A stretch of 58,970 nucleotides of DNA from an uncultured Verrucomicrobiota bacterium (GCA_903922605.1 CAIXUG010000047.1:1-58970), one strand, 5' to 3'; numbered from the stretch's first letter, positions 26,800 to 35,134 are shown. The notes: generated by a model not told the origin, from the letters alone. Translations and numbers: made by a program.

Positions 26800-27375
26800 T
26801 CAGGCCGCTTTCCCCTTCACCTCGTAGCGCAGCGCCACCGTGCCGCTCCGGTAGGCCTTCACCTCCGCCAGACGGAGCGCGACGACCTGATCGAGCCCCT
26901 CGAAGAAGCGGATCCCATCGCCGATCAGCACCGGCAGGATCGAATAGCGCACCTCATCGGCCAGCCCGAGCCGCAGGCATTCGGCCCCGACCACCCCGCC
27001 GCCGGCAAACCAGATGCTGCGGAACGCGGGCCGCAGGCGCCCGTTCACGAGCTCCGCGAGATCGCCGGCGTAAAACTCCACGGTGTCACGCGTCCGCGGC
27101 AGCGAGCGACGGGTGAGGACGAACGTGGGTTTGTCACCATACGCCCAACCGAAGCCCCTGGCCTCAAAACCAAGCGCCGTCTCATAGGTCCGCGAGCCCA
27201 TGACGTAGCAGTCGATCGTCTGGAGAAATGCCGCGATGGCCGGACCGTCCAGGGTCTCACCGCCGGCGAATTCGTCGGCCGTCTCCATCCAGTCCACGCT
27301 GCCGTCCTTGCGCGCGATGAAGCCGTCGAGGCTCGCCGCCATGTGGATTGTGACGCGGGAATCGGGGTCTGACAT
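26800..27375 (-). CDS. Dihydrofolate reductase family protein (RibD C-terminal/DHFR-like)
   Basis: The 191-residue product starts MSDPDSRVTIHMAASLDGFI; the ASLDGFIA motif, MGSRTYE (near 61), the KPTFVLTRR strand and IWFAGGGVVGAECL (a glycine-rich NADPH-binding loop) mark the DHFR/RibD-C fold. Members of this group (YyaP/YwjB-like) are mostly uncharacterised NADPH-dependent reductases and are not true folA. ATG 27375 is chosen because GGAAAGGA lies 7-14 bases upstream. A palindromic element begins 55 bases upstream of the start. Confidence 0.88.
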   Translation of the reverse strand: MSDPDSRVTIHMAASLDGFIARKDGSVDWMETADEFAGGETLDGPAIAAFLQTIDCYVMGSRTYETALGFEARGFGWAYGDKPTFVLTRRSLPRTRDTVEFYAGDLAELVNGRLRPAFRSIWFAGGGVVGAECLRLGLADEVRYSILPVLIGDGIRFFEGLDQVVALRLAEVKAYRSGTVALRYEVKGKAA

Positions 27376-27429
27376 AGGGTTCCTTTCCATGAAAAGCGCG
27401 CTGTGCGGCCGTGCCGAAACCGACTGCAT

Positions 27430-27590
27430 CTCATTAACACCCGGCTTTAGCCGGGTGGCTTCAGTTCACCCGGCCGCCAACCGTTTTAACGGTTTATTCG
27501 GAATCTGGTAGCCCGGTTGTGCCGCTAAAACCGTTGAAACGGTTCTCCTCTCGACGGCCTTCCACCGGGCTGAAGCCCGGTGTTAATGAG
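27430..27590. repeat. Composite palindromic element, ATTAACACCCGG family (copy 2)
   Basis: CTCATTAACACC at the left end is the complement of GGTGTTAATGAG at the right end. Inside are the same stems as copy 1: ACCCGGCTTTAGCCGGGT, CCGTTTTAACGG, AAACCGTTGAAACGGTT and ACCGGGCTGAAGCCCGGT. Its right end lies inside a PIN toxin reading frame and provides that frame's stop codon. Confidence 0.88.
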
Positions 27591-27657
27591 AAGCTCGCCC
27601 TGTGTCCACAAACTCTTCGAGCCAGCCGGACGAATCTACGACCTTCGCCTCGCTCAC
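27583..27657 (-). pseudogene. Truncated PIN-domain (VapC-type) toxin
   Basis: Starting at GTG 27657, 11 bases past the antitoxin stop, the minus strand reads VSEAKVVDSSGWLEEFVDTG then RASH and a TAA supplied by the palindromic element at 27430-27590. 'VVDSSGWLEYF' with the first catalytic Asp is the standard start of VapC/PIN toxins of about 130 residues. No continuation is seen beyond the element, so the 3' four-fifths of the gene is lost. Confidence 0.7.
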
Positions 27658-27668
27658 ACCCGGTCATC

Positions 27669-27866
27669 CTATCGTTCGAGGGAAGTATCCATGCCCCGGA
27701 GAAAACCGCGCATCGACCGGACCGGACGCATGGGAATCAGTTCGAACCGGTCCCCATGGTTCAGGACCCGAAGCTGCTCACCCGGAGTGAGCTGAAGTGC
27801 CTCCCGGATGGCCAGCGGGACAACCACCTGAAACTCAGGCGAAAGCGTTACGGTTCCCATTTCCAT
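27669..27866 (-). CDS. AbrB/MazE/SpoVT-type antitoxin
   Basis: The 65-residue product (MEMGTVTLSPEFQVVVPLAI then REALQLTPGEQLRVL) is a swapped-hairpin AbrB-type DNA-binding domain, the usual N-terminal part of VapB antitoxins, with a C-terminal tail (RPVRSMRGFLRGMDTSLER) that would bind a toxin. ATG 27866 is chosen because the domain begins there; upstream in-frame codons lack family similarity. The partner toxin directly downstream is truncated, so the antitoxin is now an orphan that may still repress its own promoter. Confidence 0.82.
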   Translation of the reverse strand: MEMGTVTLSPEFQVVVPLAIREALQLTPGEQLRVLNHGDRFELIPMRPVRSMRGFLRGMDTSLER

Positions 27867-27954
27867 AGAGTCACCGTAAGCCGTGGCGTTGGGGAATACA
27901 AGCGCCCGAAGGAAACGCCACCAGCGGTCCATGCCTCGCCTCGCCTCGCCGGCT

Positions 27955-28093
27955 GAAAATAGCCCAGCACTTCAGTGCTGGGTTACGGGATCACCCTTCG
28001 TCGAGTCCCGCAGGAACGGTAGGTTCTGTCGTCCATGCGGGACTCGTTCCATGGGCGCGCGGTTACCCAGCCATAAATGGCTTGGCTATTTTC
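27955..28093. repeat. Structured repeat with GAAAATAGCC ends
   Basis: The left end GAAAATAGCCCAGCACTTCA and the right end TGGCTATTTTC are complementary at their outer 10 bases. Inside are CCCAGCACTTCAGTGCTGGG and CCAGCCATAAATGGCTTGG stems and a CGGGACTCG/CGAGTCCCG pair. No second copy was noticed in the window. Confidence 0.65.
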
Positions 28094-28107
28094 TTGGGCG
28101 AGCGGAG

Positions 28108-28250
28108 TCGCGGAGCGTTTTGGACTGCGCGAGCCCTCTCGCGCTTTCGGCCGCCGGACGGACGTTCAAAGGGCTGAACCACGCTCCTTGTGATCGTCTG
28201 CCCCGATCAAAGCGGCAGAGGGCTGCCGCAGTCCAAAACCTCGCGGACTT
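28108..28250. repeat. GGACTGCGGCAGTCC-type inverted repeat (copy 1)
   Basis: The arms, TTGGACTGCGCGAGCCCTCT on the left and AAAGCGGCAGAGGGCTGCCG with CAGTCCAAAACCTCGCGG on the right, are imperfect complements about 70 bases apart. Copies 2-4 are at 33567-33700, 39067-39221 and, as a single arm, 50103-50152. Confidence 0.75.
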
Positions 28251-28329
28251 TTCTACGGCTTGCGTGGAGCGAGCGATACGCGAGGGGGAGGGCTCTGCGC
28301 CGCAGAGATTCAAGCTCCACGATCGCGTA

Positions 28330-28641
28330 TTATCCGATGCTGGCGTAATGGAATTCCAGGACAGTCACAATCCGGACTTCCCTCTCGCATTGTCCCATAT
28401 ATCCAAACGCTCCGGTCGGTCCGGGTATGCCAGAAAACTTGATCTTGTAACCACACCCCTCTGGCTCGGAAAGCCCGGGAGATTCTGGCACCGGCCTGAC
28501 AAAATCCTCCGGAAAGATTGGCAACCAGGGCTCGTACCGTTTGATAAACCAGAACCGCGGACGCACCACTTCAATTCGCTCGAACTTACAGTGGGCAATG
28601 TAAATTCCTTCGTATATTCCCACCTGCGATTGCGCGTCCAT
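28330..28641 (-). CDS. Hypothetical protein
   Basis: The 103-residue product starts MDAQSQVGIYEGIYIAHCKF with a purine-rich CCAAGGTATC just before the ATG. It is mixed alpha/beta, rich in aromatic residues (RPRFWFIKRYEPWLPIFPEDF), and lacks a signal peptide or membrane segment. Composition is less GC-rich than neighbours. No family is recognised. It is followed on the same strand by repeats only. Moderate confidence because coding status rests on residue composition and length alone. Confidence 0.5.
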   Translation of the reverse strand: MDAQSQVGIYEGIYIAHCKFERIEVVRPRFWFIKRYEPWLPIFPEDFVRPVPESPGLSEPEGCGYKIKFSGIPGPTGAFGYMGQCEREVRIVTVLEFHYASIG

Positions 28642-28726
28642 GATACCTTGGTTTGATACCGGATAACATGATTGCGCTTTGCCGGTCGACCACCTGTTTT
28701 GCTTCCGCTCGGGACGCAAAAATACC

Positions 28727-29839
28727 TCAGCTCATCCGCATCGGCATGATGACGTAGAGGAACGGCGTGTTCGTCTTCAGGACGCCGGGGCTCAGCTCGT
28801 CGATCAGCTCGAAGAAGACCTCGTCGCTGTCGAGGGCCTTGAGCGGATCAAGCAGGTAGCCGGGGTTGAAGGCGATCGCGAAGTCCTTGCCCTTGTAGTT
28901 GATGGCGAGATTTTCCCGGGCCTCGCCGACCTCGGGCGTGTTGGCCGTGATCGCGAGCTGGTTGCGGCTGAAGGTGAGCTTCACCGAGTTGCTCTTGTCG
29001 CTCGTCATCAGCTCCGCGCGGCGCAGCGCGCCGAGGAATTCGTCGCGGGCCAGCGTGATGCGTTCCTGGCACTCGCCGGGGATGACCTGGCGGTAGTTCG
29101 GGTAGTTGCCATCGACCAGCTTCGTGATGATCAGAACGCCGGGTCCGCCCTCGACCGTGCTGGTCGTGAAGGAGGCCTGGTTTTCGGAGAACTTCAGCTC
29201 CACGTTGCCCGTGCTGCCGAGCAGGCGGTTCAGCTCGTTGATCGCCTTGGTCGGCACGATGAAATCGGCCTGCGTTTCGGCGGGCACCTCGGCGTCCTCG
29301 TCGGTCATGGCGAGGCGGCGGCCGTCGGTCGCCACGAGGGCGATTTTATGCTCTTTCAGGCTGAAAAAGATGCCGTTCAGCACGTAGCGGGTCTCGTCGG
29401 TGGAGACGGCAAAGCTGGTCTTGCGCAGCATGGCCTTGAGCTTGTCCTGCGGGAGCGTGACGGCGCGGGCCTGCTTGAAAACCGGCAGCGGCGGAAACTC
29501 GTCGGCGGGCAGGCCGTTGATCTTGTAAAGAGAGGCCCCGGCGCGCAGCGTGCAGACGGACTTGTCGTCGATCTCGAGCTCGATCTCGGCGGCGGGCAGT
29601 TCGCGGGCGATGCCGAAGAGCTTCTTGACGGGCAGGGTGACCTTGCCGGGCTTGGCCACGCTGGCGGGCACGGAGCTGGCGATGGTGACATCGAGGTCCG
29701 TGGCGGTGAGCTCGAGCCGGCCATCCGCGGCGGCGAGGAGCACGTTGGAAAGGATCGGCAGGGTGGTGCGCGTGCCGACGACGTTCTGGACTGCCTGAAG
29801 GCCGTTGAGGAGCTGCTCTTTGGCGATCGTGAGTTTCAT
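28727..29839 (-). CDS. dnaN: DNA polymerase III subunit beta (sliding clamp)
   Basis: The 370-residue product has the usual clamp length and order: MKLTIAKEQLLNGLQAVQNV at the start, LPILSNVLL, LTATDLDV, the central ATDGRRLAM segment, and the C-terminal NPGYLLDPLKAL and YVIMPMRM that form the peptide-binding pocket. It encircles DNA as a dimer and tethers polymerase III and repair proteins. dnaA and recF are not adjacent, unlike the common dnaA-dnaN-recF order. Two DnaA-box-like nonamers lie just upstream (29892 and 29956). Confidence 0.98.
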   Translation of the reverse strand: MKLTIAKEQLLNGLQAVQNVVGTRTTLPILSNVLLAAADGRLELTATDLDVTIASSVPASVAKPGKVTLPVKKLFGIARELPAAEIELEIDDKSVCTLRAGASLYKINGLPADEFPPLPVFKQARAVTLPQDKLKAMLRKTSFAVSTDETRYVLNGIFFSLKEHKIALVATDGRRLAMTDEDAEVPAETQADFIVPTKAINELNRLLGSTGNVELKFSENQASFTTSTVEGGPGVLIITKLVDGNYPNYRQVIPGECQERITLARDEFLGALRRAELMTSDKSNSVKLTFSRNQLAITANTPEVGEARENLAINYKGKDFAIAFNPGYLLDPLKALDSDEVFFELIDELSPGVLKTNTPFLYVIMPMRMS

Positions 29840-29891
29840 CGCTGGCTACTATTGTATCTTCTTTGGAAGAGAGAAAGCCATTAGTAGGGGG

Positions 29892-29964
29892 TGTGAATAA
29901 CCCGTACAACTGCCGGTTGTGGCCTGCCCGCGCCCTCGGAACCGCTTCCGGGCGTTGTGAACAG
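29892..29964. promoter_or_regulatory. Two DnaA-box-like sites upstream of dnaN
   Basis: TGTGAATAA (29892-29900, complement TTATTCACA) and TGTGAACAG (29956-29964, complement CTGTTCACA) fit the TTATNCACA consensus with 0 and 2 mismatches. They lie in the 272-base divergent gap between dnaN and the M2 peptidase gene. They could mediate DnaA control of dnaN; an origin is not supported. Confidence 0.4.
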
Positions 29965-30111
29965 TTCGACGGGTGGTCGCCAGCAACGTCCGAAGTTGTT
30001 GGTCGGGCACGGTTTTCCCCCTGGTTATCGGCGCTTGCTGGGCGGTTGTTCGCAAAGGGATGCGCAAAACTCGGGCTCGCCGCCGGCCCAAAGGCGGATA
30101 GGCTCCGACCC

Positions 30112-31896
30112 ATGCAACGACTGTTGGCGCTGTTTTTGGGTCTCGTGGTGGGGTGGACCGCGATGGCGGAGAGCCGCATCCAGGAGCGGGCGAACCGCTT
30201 CCTGACGGTCGTGAACGCCGGTTACCAGTCGCTTTACCGCGTGCAGCAAGAGGCGCAGTGGCTCGCCGACACCGACGTGAAGCCGGAGCACGACGCCGGG
30301 GCCGAGGTCGCCGGACGCGCGTATGCGGCCTTTAACGGCAATCCGGCGATCATCAGCGAAGCCCGGGAACTGCTCACCCACCGCAAGGAACTCACGGATT
30401 TGCAGGTGCGGCAGCTCGAACACGCACTGCTGAACGCCGCCGAGGGGCCGATGACGAACCCCGAGCTGGTCGGCCGGCGCATCGCGGCGGAAACGGCGCA
30501 GGCTTCGACGCTCAATGGGTTCCAGTTCAAGCTGAACGGCACGAACGTGGTGGCCAACGACCTCGACCGTGTCCTGAACACTTCCGACAATCTCGCCGAC
30601 CGCCAGGCCGCTTGGGAGGCCTCGAAACAGACCGGCCCCGCGCTGAAGCCGGGGTTGGTGAAGCTCCAGGGTCTGCGCAATGCCGTCGCCCGGGAGCTGG
30701 GCCACTCGAACTACTTCGCCCTGCAGGTCGCCGGCTACGGCATGACGGCGGACGACATGGTGACACTGAACGACAACTTCCTCCGCGATATCCGGCCGCT
30801 GTACCTGCAACTGCACACGTGGGCCAAGTACAAGCTGGCGGCGAAATACCACCAGCCCGTGCCCAAGCGCATCCCGGCGCACTGGATCAACAACCGCTGG
30901 GCGCAGGAATGGGACGGCTTGGTCGAGGCGGCCTCGCTCGACCGCTATTTCACCAACCGCACGCCCGAGAGCATCGTGAAGAACGCGGAGCAGTTCTACG
31001 TGGGCCTCGGGTTTCAGCCGCTGCCAGCCACTTTTTGGGAGAAATCGGACCTGTATCCCGCGCCGAAGGGCTCGGGCCGGCTCAAAAACGCCCACGCCTC
31101 GTGCTGGCACGTGGACTTGGACCACGACGTGCGCTCGCTCATGAGCGTGGAGTCGACCCCCTGGTGGTTCTTCACCGCACACCATGAGCTGGGTCACGGC
31201 TACTATTTCCTCAGCTACACGCGGCCCGAAGTGCCGGCGCTGTTGCGCACGGGCGCGAACCCGGCCTTCCACGAGGGTATCGGCGAGCAGATCGCGCTCG
31301 CGGCGGGGCAGGTGCCCTACCTGAAGTCCGTGGGCGTGCTGCCGGCAGATTACCACGATGACCAGGTGGCGACGTTGCTCCAGACGGCGCTCGCGCAGGG
31401 CATTCCGTTCATGTTCTTCGCCAGCGGCACGATGACGCACTGGGAAAACGACCTCTACACAAAGGATCTGCCCGCCGACCAGTACAACGCCCGCTGGTGG
31501 AAGTACGTGGCCGACTACCAGGGCGTGGAAGCGCCCGGCGGGCCCGGCTCGCGCGGCGAGGAATTCTGCGACGCGGCGACGAAGACGCACATCAGCGACA
31601 ATCCGGCCTATTACTACAGCTACGCCATCGCGACGGTGCAGAAGTTCCAGATCCACGACTACATCGCGCGGCATATCCTCCACCAGCCGCCGCAGTCGTG
31701 TAACTACGCGAACAACCGCGAGGTCGGCGATTTCCTGAAGAAGTTCCTGCGGGTCGGCGCGACGCAGGATTGGCGGAAGCTGCTCCGCGATACCACCGGC
31801 GAAGATCTCAGCACCCGCGCGATGCGGGATTACTTCGCGCCGCTGCAGGCCTGGCTGGAGAAGGAAAATGCCGGACGACCGATCGGGTGGGAGTGA
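30112..31896 (+). CDS. M2 family peptidyl-dipeptidase (ACE-like)
   Basis: The 594-residue product has a short signal peptide (LLALFLGLVVGWTAMA) and is therefore periplasmic or secreted. The M2 zinc motif HHELGHGYYFLSY gives two His ligands and the catalytic Glu, and NPAFHEGIGE supplies the third ligand (Glu), as in angiotensin-converting enzyme and bacterial homologues that remove C-terminal dipeptides. RWWKYVADYQGVEAP and the YYYSYAIATVQKFQIHDYIA helix are also family-typical. ATG 30112 gives a proper signal peptide. It is divergent from dnaN and followed after about 8 bases by a MITE-like repeat. Confidence 0.92.
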   Translation: MQRLLALFLGLVVGWTAMAESRIQERANRFLTVVNAGYQSLYRVQQEAQWLADTDVKPEHDAGAEVAGRAYAAFNGNPAIISEARELLTHRKELTDLQVRQLEHALLNAAEGPMTNPELVGRRIAAETAQASTLNGFQFKLNGTNVVANDLDRVLNTSDNLADRQAAWEASKQTGPALKPGLVKLQGLRNAVARELGHSNYFALQVAGYGMTADDMVTLNDNFLRDIRPLYLQLHTWAKYKLAAKYHQPVPKRIPAHWINNRWAQEWDGLVEAASLDRYFTNRTPESIVKNAEQFYVGLGFQPLPATFWEKSDLYPAPKGSGRLKNAHASCWHVDLDHDVRSLMSVESTPWWFFTAHHELGHGYYFLSYTRPEVPALLRTGANPAFHEGIGEQIALAAGQVPYLKSVGVLPADYHDDQVATLLQTALAQGIPFMFFASGTMTHWENDLYTKDLPADQYNARWWKYVADYQGVEAPGGPGSRGEEFCDAATKTHISDNPAYYYSYAIATVQKFQIHDYIARHILHQPPQSCNYANNREVGDFLKKFLRVGATQDWRKLLRDTTGEDLSTRAMRDYFAPLQAWLEKENAGRPIGWE

Positions 31897-31903
31897 GGGG
31901 TCC

Positions 31904-32478
31904 TGTAGCGTTTGGAGAAATTCAAAGGTCGCGCCAACCTGGGCAAACCGCCTTGCGAGTGAGGAGCGGCCTTGGACGAAGGCGAGTCGTGTTCCCCCTC
32001 ACCCTGACCCTCTCCCTCGGGGAGAGGGGACAGCCGGGTGGCCTTGCGGGTAGTTTGTTCACGCAACCTGCAAGTCCTGTATCTGGTTTGGCCGGGCTGA
32101 AAGCCCGCCCGAATATTGCCTGGGGTGAAGCGAGCCGCGCGAGCGTAGCCCCAGGTTGACTGAGCAAAAACAGTCGAGCGCTGTAAGCGCGTACCAATGC
32201 AGTGGTGGCCCTTGAGTCGGGCCTTCAGCCCTCAGGCCGATTCCAAGGGGCTTGCCCCTGGGGCTTCGCTCACTGCGTTCGCTTCACCCCAGGCATTCCT
32301 CAAACGCGCTTTCAGCGCTGCGGCCCAGCAGATGCGTGGGAGGTTCATGGCGGTGAACGGCCGGGCGGCCTTGCGGGTAACTTGCCCGCGCATCCGGCCA
32401 GTCCTGCGTCCGTTTTCGCCGAAAGACGGTCGACAATTCTCCCTCTCCCTGAGGGAGAGGGCCGGGGTGAGGGGGAAG
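31904..32478. repeat. MITE-like element, CCCTCACC family (copy 2), interrupted by another repeat
   Basis: The left arm starts at 31988 (TTCCCCCTCACCCTGACC) and the right arm ends at 32478. About 330 bases of a different family are inserted between them (about 32085-32310): CCTGGGGTGAAGCGAGCCGC... and GGGGCTTCGCTCACTGCGTT with CACCCCAGG palindromes. The sequence GGCCTTGCGGGTA occurs on both sides of the insertion (32040 and 32368). The whole 630-base gap after the M2 peptidase is repeats. Confidence 0.75.
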
Positions 32479-32528
32479 GGTGCGTGCCGACGCCTAACGC
32501 GACCGCAATTCAGTGACGTTCACCGCCT

Positions 32529-33497
32529 TCATTCATGTCCGCCGCGGTACTTCATCTCCCCTGCCGGCACCGGGATGCGCAGCCAGTTCTGGCGGGGAGG
32601 GAGCGGGCACGTCGCAAACGACGTGAACGCGCAGGGCGGGCAGTAGGCGTAGTTGAAATCGATCACCACGCGGTTGTCCGGGCCCGGCATGGCGACGTGC
32701 AGGAAGCGGCCGCCGCCGTAGGTCGTTTTCCCGGCGGTCTGATCGCGGAAGACCGCCCAGAGGTCGTAGGTTTCATCATCATCGAGGACGTCGAGCCGCT
32801 GTTCCTGACCATCCACCGTGAAGACGATCGTTCCTGGTGAGGGCTCGGCCTTCACGCGACCGGTCACGTCGGTAACCTTCAGCGTATGATAGGCGGCGGC
32901 GGGTTCGAAGCGGCCCTCGATCCGCCAGCGCGGATCGTAGGGGTAATAGTCGAGCCCGGCGAAATGCCGGCGCGTCGGGGCCTCGGGATCCTTCACCCGC
33001 AGGGCCATCCGTTCACTGCGCTGGAGGGTGATGATGCGTAGCGAGCCCAGGGCCAGGACCGCCGGTTCCGGTTCGGCGCCGTCGCCATCGGAGCGGAGCA
33101 TGGCGTCTGTGACGGGGGCTCCGTCCAGGGTGGCAGTGACGCCGGGCGCGGGGATGAAGCGCGCCTGAGTACCGGTGCGGATCACGAGGCCTGCTGTTTT
33201 CGGTGCGCGGCCTTCCGGAAGCTGGAGGTCGCTGGCGGGATCACTGCCGAGGGTGTTGGTGCCCTCGTGCACCCAGAGCAGGCCGACGAGCGAGGTCCAG
33301 CCATTGGTGCCGGCCATGGAATTGAGGCGCTTCGCCTGCCATTCGTGCCACTCGTCTATCGCCGTCGGGTCGGCCGGTCGAAAGGCGGAACACGCGGTGA
33401 ACAGCAGAGTTACCGCGCAAAGGAAGAGGGCGGTGACCCAACGGCTGTCGAAAATGGAAACAAGGCGCGGGGTCAGGCGTTGCCGGTTGCCAAGCAT
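32529..33497 (-). CDS. DUF1684 family lipoprotein
   Basis: The 322-residue product has a lipoprotein signal (ALFLCAVTLLFTACSAF, lipobox LFTAC), so it is probably lipid-anchored in the cell envelope. The DUF1684 signature is clear: EWHEWQAKRLNSMAGTNGWT near the start, GLLWVHEGTNTLGSD, and the C-terminal DFNYAYCPPCAFTSFATCPL followed by PPRQNWLRIPVPAGE. The biochemical function of this family is unknown. Start ATG 33497 places the signal peptide correctly; the longer frame upstream runs through a dispersed repeat. Confidence 0.88.
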   Translation of the reverse strand: MLGNRQRLTPRLVSIFDSRWVTALFLCAVTLLFTACSAFRPADPTAIDEWHEWQAKRLNSMAGTNGWTSLVGLLWVHEGTNTLGSDPASDLQLPEGRAPKTAGLVIRTGTQARFIPAPGVTATLDGAPVTDAMLRSDGDGAEPEPAVLALGSLRIITLQRSERMALRVKDPEAPTRRHFAGLDYYPYDPRWRIEGRFEPAAAYHTLKVTDVTGRVKAEPSPGTIVFTVDGQEQRLDVLDDDETYDLWAVFRDQTAGKTTYGGGRFLHVAMPGPDNRVVIDFNYAYCPPCAFTSFATCPLPPRQNWLRIPVPAGEMKYRGGHE

Positions 33498-33566
33498 GAC
33501 GGAGCCTAGCGCGTGCGGTGGCGGCGGTCCATGACCGCTGTCGTTGCCACGACCGAGAGTCAGTTT

Positions 33567-33700
33567 GGTCGGGCCATTCGATAAGCCATCCGGCGGTCGA
33601 AAGCGGCAGAGGACTGCCGCAGTCCAAGACGCTACCGCGATTCCAAGCCCCGCCGCGAAGTCCGCGAGGTCTTGGACTGCGGCAGTCCTCTGCCGCTTTG
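33567..33700. repeat. GGACTGCGGCAGTCC-type inverted repeat (copy 2)
   Basis: The arms at 33600-33630 and 33669-33699 are near-perfect complements (AAAGCGGCAGAGGACTGCCG and CAGTCCTCTGCCGCTTT). It lies between the divergent DUF1684 and MBL genes. Confidence 0.85.
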
Positions 33701-33842
33701 TGGGATTGCCAGCAAGGAATGGGCGGCGCATGCCGCTTTGGTAATGGAGGGATTTGTTTTTCGTGACCGCCATAAACCGGCGCCGTAATCCACCATGCGG
33801 GCTTGTTGCTTCAGTGCGCGCCTCAGGGCTACTGTCCGCGCC

Positions 33843-34667
33843 GTGACGCTTGAAGACTCCATCGGTGACATTCTCCGCAAAGCCCGCACCTCCACGCAGA
33901 CCGGGCCCGACGCGGCGGCCCAGGCGGCGAAGCTGAGCCCGGCGGCGTATGCGGCCTTCGAGGAATCAGGCGTGGCCCCGGCGGGCACGAATTTCCTCGG
34001 GCTCGGCCAGTTGCTGACGCTTGATGGAGCCCGGCTCGAACGGCAGGCCAAGGGCTGGAAGCCCGCCGCCGTGGATCTTTCGCAGTGGTGCGAGCTGCGG
34101 GTCATCCCCAGCGCGAATGGCGGCATGACGGTGAACGCCTATCTCACCTGGGACGAGGTCACCCGCGAGGCGGCGCTCTTTGACACGGGCTTCGATGCCG
34201 CCGCCGTGCTGGCGCTGCTCGAGGAGAACCAGCTCACGCTGAAGCACATTTTCATCACGCACTCGCACCACGACCACGTGGCGGGGTTGGCGGATATCCG
34301 CGCGAAATTCCCGAAGGCGCGCGTCCACTCCGGCTCCAAGAACGCGCCGGTGGACCAGCGCATCCGGGGCAACGACTGCATCCATCTCGGCAGCCTGCGC
34401 GTGACGAACCGCGACACGCCCGGCCACGCGGAGGACGGCGTCACCTACGTCATCGGCAACTGGCCGTCGGACGCGCCCTTCGTGGCGGTCGTCGGCGACG
34501 CGATCTTCGCCGGTTCGATGGGCGGCGCCCGTGATCAACTCGCCCTTGCGCGGACGAAGGTGCGCGAGCAGGTTTTCTCATTGCCGGCGGACACGCTGAT
34601 CTGTTCGGGTCACGGTCCGCTGACGACGGTGGCGGAAGAAAAAGCGAACAACCCCTGGCTGCCATGA
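33843..34667 (+). CDS. MBL-fold metallo-hydrolase with N-terminal helical extension
   Basis: The 274-residue product starts at GTG 33843 (VTLEDSIGDILRKARTSTQT). About 65 residues of helix-rich sequence (AAQAAKLSPAAYAAFEESG) resemble an XRE-type helix-turn-helix. The metallo-beta-lactamase domain follows: LFDTGFD, HSHHDHVAGL (near 140, zinc ligands), DTPGHAEDGVTYVIG, AVVGDAIFAGSMGG and CSGHGPLTT. This glyoxalase II-like set hydrolyses thioesters or persulfides in related enzymes; the substrate here is unknown. The stop overlaps the next gene's ATG. Confidence 0.88.
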   Translation: MTLEDSIGDILRKARTSTQTGPDAAAQAAKLSPAAYAAFEESGVAPAGTNFLGLGQLLTLDGARLERQAKGWKPAAVDLSQWCELRVIPSANGGMTVNAYLTWDEVTREAALFDTGFDAAAVLALLEENQLTLKHIFITHSHHDHVAGLADIRAKFPKARVHSGSKNAPVDQRIRGNDCIHLGSLRVTNRDTPGHAEDGVTYVIGNWPSDAPFVAVVGDAIFAGSMGGARDQLALARTKVREQVFSLPADTLICSGHGPLTTVAEEKANNPWLP

Positions 34668-35134
34668 AACCCCAAAACCTCGGTGTCGCGATTCCGCTAT
34701 TGGCCGCCTTCCTGACCACGGTCGGAACCCTCTGCGCCGATGAGTCCGCGCCGAAGCCCTCGTCCGCATCCGCGCCCACGCCCGGCACCAATGCCCCCGC
34801 CGCGGCCCAGACCGTGATGAGCACGCCGCCCAGGTCGCAGGTGAGCAAGCAGGCCGAGGACACCGCCCAGGGCCGGCTGCAACCGACCACGCCCGACAAG
34901 CTCATCGAGAAATACGGTCCGGTGGGCGCCGCCGTGATCCGCCCCGACAAGGTCAACCCGCTGCAGCTGATCAATCCCTTTGCGCCCGCCTCCTATGGCG
35001 GCGTGGGCACTCCGACCGCCACCTGGTCGTGGAACCCGATGCTGGGCCCCGGCCAGGGACCCCTGCCCCGAAACTTCCAGGATGACCGCACGCACGAGCC
35101 GACCGGCGTGGTGCTCAGCTTCGGATTGCGGTAA
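34664..35134 (+). CDS. Secreted hypothetical protein
   Basis: The 156-residue product has a signal peptide (LGVAIPLLAAFLTTVGTLCA, cleavage near 25) followed by a Pro/Ala/Ser-rich linker and a segment LIEKYGPVGAAVIRPDKVNP. The C-terminal QDDRTHEPTGVVLSFGLR may be a beta strand. Its ATG overlaps the stop of the MBL hydrolase (ATGA), so the two are expressed together. No family is recognised. Confidence 0.72.
   Translation: MKPQNLGVAIPLLAAFLTTVGTLCADESAPKPSSASAPTPGTNAPAAAQTVMSTPPRSQVSKQAEDTAQGRLQPTTPDKLIEKYGPVGAAVIRPDKVNPLQLINPFAPASYGGVGTPTATWSWNPMLGPGQGPLPRNFQDDRTHEPTGVVLSFGLR

Noticed and set aside
27883-28656. A 257-codon plus-strand frame
   Set aside because: It runs through two different palindromic repeats and has no protein-like pattern.
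29840-30111. A replication origin at dnaN
   Set aside because: Only two DnaA-box-like sites, no AT-rich unwinding region and no dnaA gene; kept only as a possible regulatory site.
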